Assembly: GCF_963556105.2 (NCBI RefSeq) | Contig: NZ_OY829944.1 | Location: forward strand, 1,025,001-1,089,000 | Direction: 5' to 3' | DNA from: an uncultured Tolumonas sp. | GTDB taxonomy: Bacteria; Pseudomonadota; Gammaproteobacteria; Enterobacterales; Aeromonadaceae | DNA: 64,000 nucleotides | Shown here: positions 28,603-38,698 of the stretch, piece after piece | How the letters are laid out: each line of letters opens with the position of its first letter | Numbering within the stretch: the stretch's first letter is position 1 | Program-made: the position numbers and the translations under genes | Notes under the pieces: model-generated | Database searches by the model: none | Told to the model about the DNA's origin: nothing | Seen by the model: only the letters and a program-made list of their open reading frames with translations

Positions 28603-29388
28603 TTACAGTCGGTATTCGTGACCGTGGTTTTGGATCAGTCGCTTGGTGACATCATGCTGCGGATTGGCGAATACTTCACTGGTCAGCCCGCTCTCAACGA
28701 CTTCCCCCTGATGCATGATCAAGACTTTATCGCTTATATGGCGCACCAGCCCCAGATCGTTGGCAACGACCACGTAAGAAAGCCCCAACCGTTCCTGCAA
28801 CTTCAGCAATAAATTGACGATTTGCGAGCGCATGGAGACATCCAGCATCGAGAAGGCTTCATCGGCCACGATGATCTTCGGATCAAGGATCAGCGCTCGC
28901 GCCAGCGCGACACGTTGTTTTTGCCCTAATGAGATCATCTGCGGATAAAACAGTGCATGTTCCGGCAATAAACCAACCATGCGCAATGTTTCGATCACGG
29001 TGTTAGCGCGTTCTTCTTCCGTTAAATCGGTATTCAGGCGTAACGGCGCTTCCAGAATTCGACCGACCCGAAGTTGCGGGTTTAACGACGAATTTGGGTC
29101 TTGGAAGATCATACGGATCAATTTGCAGCGTTTTTGTGTGTCTTCAAACGCAATTATTTCACCGTTGACTTCTATTTCACCAGATGTCGGTGGCACCACG
29201 CCAGCCAAAATTTTGGCGAGTGTACTTTTGCCAGAGCCGGTTTCACCCACTAATGCGAGTGTTTCACCTGGCTCTAAAGTGAATGAAATATCTTTTAATA
29301 CCTGAACCGGTTTGCGGCGGAATAAACCCACCCGATTGATAAAGGTTTTATTGATACCACTGACTTTCAATAATGGTGCGGAGTTCAT
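28603..29388 (-). CDS. sapF: peptide ABC transporter ATP-binding protein SapF
   Basis: 261 aa (E. coli 268). One ABC ATPase domain: Walker [12 protein letters not shown], signature [14 protein letters not shown], Walker [14 protein letters not shown]. It powers uptake through the SapBC channel together with SapD. The start at 29388 overlaps the sapD stop (ATGA) and has GGAGG about 10 nt upstream; a longer frame would extend into sapD. It is the last gene of sapABCDF. Confidence 0.94.
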   Translation of the reverse strand: MNSAPLLKVSGINKTFINRVGLFRRKPVQVLKDISFTLEPGETLALVGETGSGKSTLAKILAGVVPPTSGEIEVNGEIIAFEDTQKRCKLIRMIFQDPNSSLNPQLRVGRILEAPLRLNTDLTEEERANTVIETLRMVGLLPEHALFYPQMISLGQKQRVALARALILDPKIIVADEAFSMLDVSMRSQIVNLLLKLQERLGLSYVVVANDLGLVRHISDKVLIMHQGEVVESGLTSEVFANPQHDVTKRLIQNHGHEYRL

Positions 29389-30383
29389 CGGCTGGAATCC
29401 TCCAGGTTCAGTGGGAAATGGCAATAAAACTGATGTCCTTTACTTTGGGTGACACCGGGCATACGTACACACATTTTCTGTGCATACGGGCAGCGCGGTC
29501 CAAGACGGCAACCGATAGGTAAATGCTGCAGTGGTGGTATGGAGCCGGGTAGGGTGATCAGTGCTGATTTATGCGGCAAATTTTGACTGAAATCCGGCAA
29601 CGCGTTCAATAGCGCATTGGTATAAGGGTGATGCGGATTTTTTAATACTAGTTCGCGTGGACCAGTTTCTACCATCTGACCGCAATACATCACACTGATA
29701 GTATCTGCCAGATTCGCGATCGCATTTAAATCGTTACTGATCAGCAAAATAGTGGTGTGGTTCACTACGTTCATTTTATCCAGCAGACGTAGAATTTGTG
29801 CCTGCGTGGTGGCTTCCATGGCGCTGATGGGCTCATCGGCGATCAACAGTTTAGGTTTGACGGCGATAGCCATTGCAATCATGACTTTTTGGCAGATACC
29901 ATCAGAAAGCTCTAGTGGATAGGCGTTCATGACTTTGTCATGATCTTTAACGCCGACGCGGTGCAATAAAGCTTTGGCATGTTTTTTCCGCCAGAACGGC
30001 CATTGCCACCATTTTCCTTCAAATACCCGGCTTGGGATGACTTCCATGAGCTGATCGCCAACTGGAATGGACGGGTCGAGACAGGATACGGGTTCCTGAA
30101 AGATCATGGCGATGTTATTTGATAGAAACTGACGGCGCTGACGAGCCGTCAACTCGAGTAAGTTCACATCGCAGATCCGCAGACGATCGGCTGAAACATG
30201 CCAGTTATCTTTAGTGATCCCCACCAGTGCTTTGGCAACCAAACTTTTACCTGAACCGGACTCACCGACTAATCCGCGAACTTCACCTTCATTAATCGTC
30301 AGGCTGATTTTATCGACGACTTTGACTCGGCCTTGTGAGGTGTCGATCTCAATAGTCAGATTACGAATATCCAATAACGGCAT
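29385..30383 (-). CDS. sapD: peptide ABC transporter ATP-binding protein SapD
   Basis: 332 aa (E. coli 330). Walker [12 protein letters not shown], signature-like [16 protein letters not shown] (not canonical LSGGQ), Walker [14 protein letters not shown]. The C-terminal oligopeptide-transporter extension carries [16 protein letters not shown]. coli SapD also supports Trk potassium uptake. It overlaps sapC by one base and sapF by 4. Confidence 0.95.
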   Translation of the reverse strand: MPLLDIRNLTIEIDTSQGRVKVVDKISLTINEGEVRGLVGESGSGKSLVAKALVGITKDNWHVSADRLRICDVNLLELTARQRRQFLSNNIAMIFQEPVSCLDPSIPVGDQLMEVIPSRVFEGKWWQWPFWRKKHAKALLHRVGVKDHDKVMNAYPLELSDGICQKVMIAMAIAVKPKLLIADEPISAMEATTQAQILRLLDKMNVVNHTTILLISNDLNAIANLADTISVMYCGQMVETGPRELVLKNPHHPYTNALLNALPDFSQNLPHKSALITLPGSIPPLQHLPIGCRLGPRCPYAQKMCVRMPGVTQSKGHQFYCHFPLNLEDSSR

Positions 30384-31276
30384 TATTCAAGTCCTTGTTG
30401 CAGTGCTTTACGCAGGCCTTCACCGACCAGATTGGTGGCAACCACACTTAGCATGATGGCCAAGCCTGGTAGCGCAACATTCCACGGTGAGATATACGCA
30501 AGATCTAAACTATCTGCGAGCATGGTGCCCCATTCTGGTAATGGCGATTGCGCACCGATCCCCAGAAAACAAACGGCACTGATATCGAGTATGGCGGCAG
30601 AAAGCCCTCGCGTAGTCTGCGTGACTAACACATCCAGAATGTTAGGTAAAATCGCCAGTCGCAGAATACGCCACGGTGTGGAACCATCGAGCCGCACCGC
30701 AATGATGTACTCTTTACCGGCTATTTCACGTACAGCATTAAAAGAAGCTCGAATAAACTGTGGAATTAAAGCTAACGTGATGGCGAGCAGGGCATTTTCG
30801 AGGCTGGCACCCATCAGCGAAACCAGCACAATAGCCAGCAGCAAGGAAGGAACAGATAACAACACATCCAGCATGTGGTGCAAGATACTGGACATCAGAC
30901 CGCGCTGCATACCGGCCACAACCCCAATACCAGAACCAATTAACATGGCCAAGACGCAGGCAGTCAGCGCACTACCAAAGGTCATTTGGGCGCCGTATAA
31001 CAGACGCGATAACACGTCTCGGCCTAAGTCATCGGTGCCTAAAAAGTAGTGCAGGGAGCCATTTTTTTCCCATGAAGGCGAGAGCAGCAGTGCATTGGCG
31101 TTTTGATCAAACGGATCATAACTGGATAACGATGGGCCCAGCACTGCCATAGCAATAAAAAACGCAAACATCCATAAACCGGCCATGGCGCGCGAGTTTT
31201 GGCGAAACGTTTGCCATGTCTGTGCCAGCGGTGACGGTATGCGGATCTCAGGGTAAATTCTAACCTTGCTGGGCAT
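30383..31276 (-). CDS. sapC: peptide ABC transporter permease SapC
   Basis: 297 aa (E. coli 296). An N-terminal membrane segment (about residues 30-50) precedes a BPD_transp_1 core with [19 protein letters not shown] and the EAA-type cytoplasmic loop [23 protein letters not shown]. It forms the inner-membrane channel with SapB; its start overlaps the sapB 3' end by 17 bp. Confidence 0.95.
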   Translation of the reverse strand: MPSKVRIYPEIRIPSPLAQTWQTFRQNSRAMAGLWMFAFFIAMAVLGPSLSSYDPFDQNANALLLSPSWEKNGSLHYFLGTDDLGRDVLSRLLYGAQMTFGSALTACVLAMLIGSGIGVVAGMQRGLMSSILHHMLDVLLSVPSLLLAIVLVSLMGASLENALLAITLALIPQFIRASFNAVREIAGKEYIIAVRLDGSTPWRILRLAILPNILDVLVTQTTRGLSAAILDISAVCFLGIGAQSPLPEWGTMLADSLDLAYISPWNVALPGLAIMLSVVATNLVGEGLRKALQQGLE

Positions 31277-32222
31277 ACATCGCTTTCCTTTTAGCTGGGT
31301 AGAACAGAACGGTCAGTAATTCAGAAAACACATTGATAATAATGAGTGTAATGGCTATTACCAGCATGCAGGCCAGAACAGCGGCGAAATCGCGGGCATT
31401 GATACTGCTGACCAGCCAGCGTCCTAATCCGGGCCATTCAAACATTTGTTCGGTAATAATGGCTGAGGTGACTATGGTGCCAAATTGCATACTCATCATT
31501 GGTAAAATAGGCGGTAATGCATTACGCAACCCATGCGTTAACACGACACCCCAAGTTGAGCGTCCACGACTGAGTGCTGCTTTGATATAACTTTGCCCCA
31601 TCACCTCACTAAGCGAACTGCGTACTAAGCGGATCACCTCAGTGGTAGTAATCAAACCCAGTACACTTGCCGGTAAGATCAGATGTTGCAGTGCATCCAA
31701 TAATGCTGCCATTCGGTAGGGTTTATCTGACAACCAACAGTCAAGCAAACTGAAGCCGGTGACGGGGCGAATTTGATAAAGCAGGCTTAACTGTCCCGAA
31801 GAGGGGAACCAGCCTAGTTGCATCGCCAACGTCATGATCAATAACGTTGCCAGCCAGTAAATCGGGATCGAAAACCCCAGTAAACTGAGGTTGGTGATGA
31901 TCATGTCCGGCCAATGATCCCGATATAACGCAGCCAGCATGCCCAATGTAATACCAACAACTGTCGCCAGAAAAATCGCTGCCAAGGCTAAGCCTAATGT
32001 GGCAGGTAAATAAGCCAGCACGCTGTTTAACACGGGTTCACCAGTGACGCTGGAAATGCCCCATTGACCTTGTAGGAAGTTTTTGACGAACTCAACATAG
32101 CCATTGATCAGATTTATTGAGTTGTCGCTATCAATATGCCGATCCATGCCATAGGCCAATAGACTCAGAATGAGTAACGTAAAGAACAATAAGCTTAAGC
32201 GGCGCAATGTGTAAATGAGCAT
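31260..32222 (-). CDS. sapB: peptide ABC transporter permease SapB
   Basis: 320 aa (E. coli 321). About six membrane segments, beginning LIYTLRRLSLLFFTLLILSLLAYGM. The EAA-like loop is RSSLSEVMGQSYIKAALSRGRS, typical of OppB/DppB-like permeases. It lies 3 nt after sapA in the operon. Confidence 0.95.
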   Translation of the reverse strand: MLIYTLRRLSLLFFTLLILSLLAYGMDRHIDSDNSINLINGYVEFVKNFLQGQWGISSVTGEPVLNSVLAYLPATLGLALAAIFLATVVGITLGMLAALYRDHWPDMIITNLSLLGFSIPIYWLATLLIMTLAMQLGWFPSSGQLSLLYQIRPVTGFSLLDCWLSDKPYRMAALLDALQHLILPASVLGLITTTEVIRLVRSSLSEVMGQSYIKAALSRGRSTWGVVLTHGLRNALPPILPMMSMQFGTIVTSAIITEQMFEWPGLGRWLVSSINARDFAAVLACMLVIAITLIIINVFSELLTVLFYPAKRKAMYAQQG

Positions 32223-32225
32223 AAC

Positions 32226-33839
32226 TTACTCCCGATAAGCCTTTTTAAATGAAACACCACCGGTGGGTGGAATGACAATATTATGTATATTGCGCCAGTA
32301 GGCACTCACCATCAGCGCATGGGCCAATGGGATCACAGGAACATACTGGTAGATCATTTCCTGACTGAGTTGGTATTCAAAAATCCGTTGCGATAAACGC
32401 TGAGTAGCTAAGGCATTATCCAGATGGGCATCAAACTCAGGATTACACCAGCCGGAATAGTTATTGCCTTCTTTCCCCATGGCTTCACAGCTGAGTAATG
32501 GGCGCAAGAAGTTGTCAGGATCGGCATTGTCTGCTGCCCATGATAATAAGGCTAAATCATATTTACCTTCTTGCAGGTTCGCTCGCATGAGTATCCAGCG
32601 TGTTTCCACCAGTTGTACATTGATCCCGATACGGGCTAAATCGCCGCGAAGCAATTGTGCCGTTTTTGATGCATCTGGGTTGTAGGTTTTGGCGATAGGT
32701 TGCACCCACATGGTGATATCAAAACCGTCCGGGTAACCGGCGTCCTTCAACAGTGCCCGTGCTTTGTCTGGATCATAATAATACTCATCCAGATTCGGGT
32801 GATGAGCCCAAGAGGCGGGCGGCAACAAACTGGAGGCTGTTTCACCTGTATCATAAAAAACAGCTTGTTGCAGATTGTCGCGGTTGATTGCCATGGCAAT
32901 CGCTTGTCGGACGCGAATATCATTCAGCGGTTTCTGGCGGGTATTTAATGCCAGATATGTGGTGTTCATGTTGCTCTGAATATCTAAATCAGTGCGCGGG
33001 TTATTACGGATAAACGGCAATTGGCTGGCTGCGGGGGTCGCAATTACCTGACATTCACCGGTAAATAATTTCGCTAAGCGCTTAGAAGCACGAGGTGTGT
33101 AGTCGAATACCAGCTGTTCCAGCTGGGGGGCTTTGTCCCAATAATCCGGATTTCTGCTTAGACGTAAATATTCATCTGGCCGTTGTTCCAGTAACTGAAA
33201 TGGTCCGGTGCCTACTGGTAAATCGTCCATATCCTGCAAATCACCGTGTTGGCGCTGCAGATAGTCACCGTATTCCGCCGATAAAATCACGGCGTAATCG
33301 CTGGCTAGCGTGGCCATAAACGAGGCATCGGGATGACGAAGGATAAATTGCACCTGATAGTCGGTAACTTTCCTTACATCCTGCAAAACTTCAGCAAATT
33401 GCCGGTTATCAAAAAATGGATAACGTGTTCCGGAAACGGCATGAAACGGATGGTTTGAATCAAGAATGCGCTGAAAACTGAATACTACGTCATCGGCATG
33501 AAATAACCGTTGTGGGGTAAACCAGGCTGTATGGTGGAACGGTACATTCCGGCGTAAATTGAAGGTATAAACCAGACCATTGCGGCTGATACTCCAATTG
33601 TCGGCTAAGGCGCCATCCAAGCGTTGGGTATCCGGGTTGATTTCGATCAGTCGGTTGTAGACTTGTTGTGACAATGACGCAACAAAAGGGCTGGAGCCCA
33701 GGATCTGCGGATTTAAGTGTTGGCTGAAACTATCAACACAATAAACAGCGCCGCTGGTTTTGGCTGATTCGACAGGTTTGCAGCCGGTGAGCAGTAATAT
33801 TACGGCTCCCAAACAGTGCATTAATGAAAAAAGTTTCAT
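32226..33839 (-). CDS. sapA: peptide ABC transporter substrate-binding protein SapA (predicted lipoprotein)
   Basis: 537 aa. An SBP_bac_5 family protein with GTGPFQLLEQRPDEYLRLSRNPDYW and VRQAIAMAINRDNLQQAVF. The N-terminus MKLFSLMHCLGAVILLLTGCKPV has a lipobox (LTGC, Cys about 20), so it appears to be lipid-anchored, whereas I recall E. coli SapA as soluble periplasmic. The Sap system imports peptides and contributes to antimicrobial-peptide resistance in some pathogens. The start at 33839 was chosen as the head of the signal sequence; its Shine-Dalgarno (GGAT) is weak. It is the first gene of sapABCDF and is divergent from ycjX. Confidence 0.92.
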   Translation of the reverse strand: MKLFSLMHCLGAVILLLTGCKPVESAKTSGAVYCVDSFSQHLNPQILGSSPFVASLSQQVYNRLIEINPDTQRLDGALADNWSISRNGLVYTFNLRRNVPFHHTAWFTPQRLFHADDVVFSFQRILDSNHPFHAVSGTRYPFFDNRQFAEVLQDVRKVTDYQVQFILRHPDASFMATLASDYAVILSAEYGDYLQRQHGDLQDMDDLPVGTGPFQLLEQRPDEYLRLSRNPDYWDKAPQLEQLVFDYTPRASKRLAKLFTGECQVIATPAASQLPFIRNNPRTDLDIQSNMNTTYLALNTRQKPLNDIRVRQAIAMAINRDNLQQAVFYDTGETASSLLPPASWAHHPNLDEYYYDPDKARALLKDAGYPDGFDITMWVQPIAKTYNPDASKTAQLLRGDLARIGINVQLVETRWILMRANLQEGKYDLALLSWAADNADPDNFLRPLLSCEAMGKEGNNYSGWCNPEFDAHLDNALATQRLSQRIFEYQLSQEMIYQYVPVIPLAHALMVSAYWRNIHNIVIPPTGGVSFKKAYRE

Positions 33840-33999
33840 ACGACATCCGTGACTGATAGGCTGGGACAACCGCCACGATTGGCGTTGACCACGTCTAAGT
33901 GCTGATTATAACGCGAGTTATCCTTCAACGCTTGTCTGAGATGAAGTGCATTCTCTTACTGAATGAACGAAATAAAAAACATCAACGGCGGAGGTAGCT

Positions 34000-35412
34000 G
34001 TGTTGCGGCGAGAACAATGGCTGAATTTACAACGAAAGGCTGATACGTTGTGGCAACGTACATGGGATCGTCATTTACGCTTAGCCGTCACGGGCTTAGC
34101 GCGCAGCGGAAAGACAGCTTTTGTTACTGCGCTGATCCAACAACTGGAACAGGCCGGTTTTAGCGCCAAATTACCGCATTGGCAGGTTTTGCAGCAAGGC
34201 CGGCTGCTCGGTGCTCAGCAAGTTATTCAAACTCATCATCATATTCCTACCTTTGGTTATTCACAGGCATTGTCGATGCTGGCATCTGATCCACCACAAT
34301 GGCCTGCTCCAACCCAAACACTCAGTGAAATCCGCTTAGAACTCCGCTTTCGCAGCCAGCAGTTATTACGGCAAAAAATTGGCCATGATGTTTGCCGCCT
34401 GTATTTAGATATTGTTGATTACCCCGGCGAATGGTTGCTGGACCTACCGCTATTAGATCTCAGTTATGCGCAGTGGAGTGAACAGGTAAAAGCGCAGCTA
34501 CAGTCACTGCCGCGTCGTCAACTGGCGGAGACATGGTTGCAAGCGGGGAATCGTTGGGCCGCGACTCAGCCATTTGCTACTGTGGTAGATGAAGTAAAGC
34601 AAGTTTCAGCGCTGTATACCCAATATTTGCATGATTGCCGGCAACAACTGGGGTTGCAAAGCATTCAGCCGGGGCGTTTTGTGTTACCGGGCGAGTTTGC
34701 TGGTGCGCCGCTATTGCAATTTGTGCCATGGGTTTGGGGGCTACCGGCGGAGTCACCAGCGAGTGAGTCGCTGTATGGCTTATTACAGTCACGCTTTGAA
34801 GCTTATAAAGAGCATGTCGTAAAACCGTTCTACCGCGATCATTTTTCCAGCTTTGACCGGCAGATTGTGCTGGTGGATTGTTTGCAACCCTTAAAAACCA
34901 GCCGGGAAGCCATCTATGATTTACGCGATACGTTAGGTCAGTTATTACAAAGTTTTCAGTATGGTAATAGCCACTGGTGGCAACGCTTGTTTTCGCCGCG
35001 TATTGATAAATTGCTGTTTGTGGCGAGTAAGGCCGACCACGTTACGCCAGAGCAACATCCGGCATTGCTGAGTTTATTGCGTGAGCTGGTGCACCCTGGG
35101 TTAGCCAGAGCTCGCTTTGAGGGAATTTCGCTGGAATGTATGGCGATGGCGGCCATTCGAGCCAGTGAATATCATCAGGTTGATTACAACGGGCAACCAT
35201 TAACTGTGTTGCATGGGGTTGATATGACCGGGCATGAGTTGGCGCTGTTTCCTGGTGTTATTCCGGCCCGTATTCCTGAACCAGATTTTTGGCAAAATGC
35301 CTCCTTGCGATTAACGGATCTTCGGCCTCCTGTTTGGAATAGTGCGCAAGCCAGACCCCACATTCGGCTGGATCAAGTTCTGGAATATTTGCTGGGAGAT
35401 AAAATGCAATGA
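34000..35412 (+). CDS. ycjX: YcjX family P-loop ATPase/GTPase
   Basis: 470 aa. The P-loop is VTGLARSGKTAFVTALI (about residues 30-46), followed by a long family-specific domain (DUF463) with LDIVDYPGEWLLDLPLL and the downstream RIDKLLFVASKADHVTPEQHP, which resembles a G4-like motif. The function is stress-related and unclear; in E. coli ycjX is part of the phage-shock regulon. The start is GTG at 34000 (or TTG at 34003), behind GGAGG at 33990-33994. It overlaps ycjF by 4 nt. Confidence 0.93.
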   Translation: MLRREQWLNLQRKADTLWQRTWDRHLRLAVTGLARSGKTAFVTALIQQLEQAGFSAKLPHWQVLQQGRLLGAQQVIQTHHHIPTFGYSQALSMLASDPPQWPAPTQTLSEIRLELRFRSQQLLRQKIGHDVCRLYLDIVDYPGEWLLDLPLLDLSYAQWSEQVKAQLQSLPRRQLAETWLQAGNRWAATQPFATVVDEVKQVSALYTQYLHDCRQQLGLQSIQPGRFVLPGEFAGAPLLQFVPWVWGLPAESPASESLYGLLQSRFEAYKEHVVKPFYRDHFSSFDRQIVLVDCLQPLKTSREAIYDLRDTLGQLLQSFQYGNSHWWQRLFSPRIDKLLFVASKADHVTPEQHPALLSLLRELVHPGLARARFEGISLECMAMAAIRASEYHQVDYNGQPLTVLHGVDMTGHELALFPGVIPARIPEPDFWQNASLRLTDLRPPVWNSAQARPHIRLDQVLEYLLGDKMQ

Positions 35413-36482
35413 AGCAACCAGCACCGATGTCTGATGTCAAAACGGCGGTTGAAATCCCATTAGATTTATTAAATCAGAGCACCATAGCTAAAAGTGCAAC
35501 ACCAATAGAAATCACTCCGGCACAGCTAGATGATTCGTCTTTGTTCATTGAAAGCGACGTTGAGTCAGATAATACCGCATTACTTTCTAAACCTACTTCT
35601 GGCTGGCTACGTTGGGGGGCTGGTGGTGTATTGATTTTATCGCTATTAGAGGCTGGAAGTTTTCTGTATCAGCAATGGTCGCAAAGTTACTGGTGGGGAG
35701 GCGCATGGTCCGCAGCTCTCGGTTGTTTGTTGCTGGGTGGCGGCGTGGTCTTAGGTCGGGAATATCGTGTGTTACGTCGTTTACGGCGTAATTTGCAATC
35801 TCGCCAGCAGGCTGAACAGCTGAGAACAGAACGACAGCATGGTAATGCGTTAGCTTTTTGCCGACGGCTCGCGAACGAATTGCAATTACAGCAATCACCT
35901 GCTTATCAACATTGGTTGGAACATATAGAACCACATCATGACGACAGTGAAATTTTGACCTTATTTAGCCAATTGGTGTTACGGCCATTAGATGATAAAG
36001 CGTTGCAACTGGTGCTGAAATCCAGCAGTCAGACAGCGTTGCTGGTGGCGGCAAGCCCATTGGCATTGGCGGATATGGTATTAGTGTTGTGGCGTAATCT
36101 GAAAATGCTGCGTGAAATTGCGGATATTTACCAGATCCATTTAGGGTATTGGGGGCAACTACGGTTGGTCCGTCAAATTCTACAAAATATGGTGTTTGCG
36201 GGGGCTGCGGAGTTAGTCACGGAATTAGGTACGGATTGGTTTAGTGCGGAATTAACATCCAAGTTATCTGCAAAATTAGCGCAAGGGCTGGGCAGTGGTT
36301 TGTTATCCGCCCGCTTAGGTATTAATGCCATACAGGAATGCCGGCCATTAACGCTGTTGCCGGATGAGAAACCTAAACTTTCGCAAATCAGAAAAGCGTT
36401 GTTAAAACGATTAGGCGCCACAGTCAGTCACTTTTTCTCTACGAAAACAGAGAGTGAACAAAAAAATAAGACCGGCGTTTAA
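35409..36482 (+). CDS. ycjF: YcjF family membrane protein
   Basis: 357 aa. Two membrane segments at about residues 70-115 (LILSLLEAGSFLYQQW and an adjacent Gly/Leu-rich helix) are followed by a cytoplasmic DUF697-type region with LVAASPLALADMVLVLWRNLKMLREIADIYQ and the final GLLSARLGINAIQECRPL. It is the usual partner of YcjX; function unknown. Its stop codon lies inside the loop of its own terminator. Confidence 0.92.
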   Translation: MKQPAPMSDVKTAVEIPLDLLNQSTIAKSATPIEITPAQLDDSSLFIESDVESDNTALLSKPTSGWLRWGAGGVLILSLLEAGSFLYQQWSQSYWWGGAWSAALGCLLLGGGVVLGREYRVLRRLRRNLQSRQQAEQLRTERQHGNALAFCRRLANELQLQQSPAYQHWLEHIEPHHDDSEILTLFSQLVLRPLDDKALQLVLKSSSQTALLVAASPLALADMVLVLWRNLKMLREIADIYQIHLGYWGQLRLVRQILQNMVFAGAAELVTELGTDWFSAELTSKLSAKLAQGLGSGLLSARLGINAIQECRPLTLLPDEKPKLSQIRKALLKRLGATVSHFFSTKTESEQKNKTGV

Positions 36483-36492
36483 AGCCGGTTTT
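36469..36492 (+). terminator. terminator of ycjXF
   Basis: The stem ACCGGC (36471-36476) with GCCGGT (36484-36489), loop gtttaaa, is followed by TTT. The ycjF TAA stop (36480-36482) sits in the loop, so termination overlaps the stop codon. Confidence 0.8.
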
Positions 36493-36514
36493 ATCAAATA
36501 GAAGAGGTCGGCCG

Positions 36515-37885
36515 TTAATCAAGCTGTACGGTGCAGGGGAGTCGGACATGCATGCACAACCCTCCCGTCGTGCGGTTATGAGCAGAAATAGTGCCGCCGT
36601 GTACTTCAATTGCTCGTTTCGTGATCGCCAAACCTAAACCATCGCCGGGGTTATTATTGCTACGGAAAAAGGGCTGGAAAATAGAGGTTAAATTGTTGTC
36701 AGCAACCCCTGGGCCATTATCCGCAATTTCAATCACCAGCATGTCGTCGGATTCCTGATGGACTTCGATCTCTATCTGGCAACCACGACCGGCATGTTGC
36801 AGTGCATTACGGATCAAATTATCAAAGGCCCGTAGCAGTAATTCACCGCGGCTTTGGATGATGATCCCTTCATGTAATGCATCATCCAGCTGTAGTTGAA
36901 TTACACTGCCACTGTCTTTGGCTTCGAATTGAGCATCATCGACCAGCGATTTCAGTAGCTCAATCAGGTCGATGTAATCTTCTTTAGGCTGTGGAACACC
37001 CGATTCCATGCGGGCCAGCGTGAGTACTTCCCCGACTAAACTGTCCAGCCGATGACATTCCTGCTCGATACGTTGCAACATTTGCTCGGTCACTTCCGGT
37101 TTTTGCCGCATCAGACCAATCGCTAATTGCAGACGGGCCAGTGGGGAACGTAAATCGTGGGAAACATCGTGCAATAGTCGCCGTTGTGCGTCGATCAACT
37201 GCTTGAGTTTTTCTGCCATGGAATCGGTATCTCGGCCCAATTCGGCAAATTCATCGTAGCGTTTTCCCATTTTCTGAGCGACGTTAATGTCGAAGTCACC
37301 TTTCGATACCGCCTTCAGACCATCGCGCAATGTTTCTATTGGCCGAGAAACAGAACGGGCCAGCCAGCCACTAAACAGTAGACTAGTTAACATGATCATT
37401 AAAAATAGGAAAACCGGTGCATCAAACAGTGCAAAGATGATGTTGTGTGGAAATGGTGGTGGCCGCTGCGGCATGTATATCCAATAAGTTTCACCATTGG
37501 GCAGCGTTACTTTTTCGACACCCGGTGTGTTTGCCTCTCGTTCCGTAATGCGTTTGGCTTCGGTAAGTGCCTTGGGGTTTACAGGGCGATCTAAAACATC
37601 TTTACCTTGAGTATCTACGACATAGGGAATTGGAGGAATATTGGTTCCCTCTTTATTCATGTGCACGGTTTGCGGCTTGACGATTTCAATCAACAGCTGC
37701 TTACCACCCGTCATCAACGTGCGAGCGACAGAATCGGTGATCCCATTTGGCCGTGGGCCGGTTTCAATAATCCCGTATGCGGCTTTTGCGTCTTGGTATA
37801 GGGTAACAATTGCCGCTGTGCCTATTACCGTTATTAATAAGGCTAGCCAGAAACTCAGTAATATTTTCCAGAAGATCTGGCGCAT
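36515..37885 (-). CDS. cpxA: CpxA-like sensor histidine kinase
   Basis: 456 aa (E. coli CpxA 457). Topology: TM1 about residues 7-29, a periplasmic domain of about 120 residues, TM2 about 150-170 and a HAMP domain. The H-box is LLHDVSHDLRSPLARLQ, the N-box FDNLIRNALQHA, the G1 box IADNGPGV and the G2 box GDGLGLAI. The periplasmic part is divergent from E. coli CpxA, so the sensed signal may differ. It lies 3 nt downstream of the response regulator gene, in one operon. Assignment rests on length, gene pairing and a CpxR-like box upstream of the pair. Confidence 0.78.
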   Translation of the reverse strand: MRQIFWKILLSFWLALLITVIGTAAIVTLYQDAKAAYGIIETGPRPNGITDSVARTLMTGGKQLLIEIVKPQTVHMNKEGTNIPPIPYVVDTQGKDVLDRPVNPKALTEAKRITEREANTPGVEKVTLPNGETYWIYMPQRPPPFPHNIIFALFDAPVFLFLMIMLTSLLFSGWLARSVSRPIETLRDGLKAVSKGDFDINVAQKMGKRYDEFAELGRDTDSMAEKLKQLIDAQRRLLHDVSHDLRSPLARLQLAIGLMRQKPEVTEQMLQRIEQECHRLDSLVGEVLTLARMESGVPQPKEDYIDLIELLKSLVDDAQFEAKDSGSVIQLQLDDALHEGIIIQSRGELLLRAFDNLIRNALQHAGRGCQIEIEVHQESDDMLVIEIADNGPGVADNNLTSIFQPFFRSNNNPGDGLGLAITKRAIEVHGGTISAHNRTTGGLCMHVRLPCTVQLD

Positions 37886-37888
37886 GGG

Positions 37889-38578
37889 TTATTCCACCAC
37901 CAGTTGATAGCCGATACCACGTACGGTTTGAATAGGGGAACGGCCATCTTTCAGCGAACCCAGTTTTTGACGCAGATTACTGACATGCACGTCAATGCTG
38001 CGATCATAACGCGCTAACGGACGACCCAAAGTGTGCATAGAGAGATCTTCTTTGCTGATGGTTCGACCGGCCCGGCGACACAGTATTTCCAGCAGATTAA
38101 ATTCCGTACTGGTTAAATCGAGCAAATTATCTTGCCATGCAGCACTGCGACTGGCAGCGGAAATGGTGAGGGCACCTACTTTGAGTGGCTGTAACTGGCC
38201 AAGATCTTGTTTATCCGGATCAGCGCGGCGCAAAATCGCACGAACACGGGCGACCAGCTCCCGAGGGGTACAAGGTTTAGAGACATAATCATCAGCACCT
38301 AATTCCAGCCCAATGATACGGTCGATATCATCCCCTTTGGCGGTGAGCATTAATACCGGTACATTACTGTGGATACGTAAACGGCGCAGTACATCGATCC
38401 CGGAGAGTTTTGGCATCATGACATCCAGCAAAATCAGATCATAATCACCACTCAGGGCTTCTTCTAAACCGCTTTCACCATCATGGTACATCTGTACAGC
38501 GAATCCTTCATTGCTGAGGTATTGCCCCTGCATGCTGCACAGCTCTAGATCATCATCAACCAACAAAATGCGGATCAT
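37889..38578 (-). CDS. cpxR: CpxR-like response regulator (OmpR family)
   Basis: 229 aa. The receiver domain has the acidic pair DDD near residue 8, the phospho-acceptor Asp in LILLDVMMPKLSG (about residue 52) and the switch Lys in DYVSKP. A winged-helix DNA-binding domain ends RYDRSIDVHVSNLRQKLGSLKDGRSPIQTVRGIGYQL. The start follows AGGAAGG. It is upstream of the kinase in the same operon, and a GTAAT-TTTAC-GTAAA sequence about 84 bp upstream suggests autoregulation. Other OmpR-family names are possible. Confidence 0.8.
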   Translation of the reverse strand: MIRILLVDDDLELCSMQGQYLSNEGFAVQMYHDGESGLEEALSGDYDLILLDVMMPKLSGIDVLRRLRIHSNVPVLMLTAKGDDIDRIIGLELGADDYVSKPCTPRELVARVRAILRRADPDKQDLGQLQPLKVGALTISAASRSAAWQDNLLDLTSTEFNLLEILCRRAGRTISKEDLSMHTLGRPLARYDRSIDVHVSNLRQKLGSLKDGRSPIQTVRGIGYQLVVE

Positions 38579-38661
38579 GTAAACCTTCCTCTAATGATAT
38601 ACATCAACATGATACGGGGGCCGTAAGGCCGAACAATAGACTGTGCAGAGATATACTTATA

Positions 38662-38676
38662 TTTACGTAAAATTAC
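38662..38676 (-). promoter_or_regulatory. CpxR-box-like direct repeat upstream of cpxR
   Basis: On the minus strand the sequence reads GTAAT-TTTAC-GTAAA. It matches the known CpxR box GTAAA-N5-GTAAA with one mismatch and lies about 84 bp upstream of the response-regulator start codon. The site also contains the palindrome TTTACGTAAA. Confidence 0.55.
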
Positions 38677-38698
38677 ATTTTAAGTATTAAGTTCTCGT

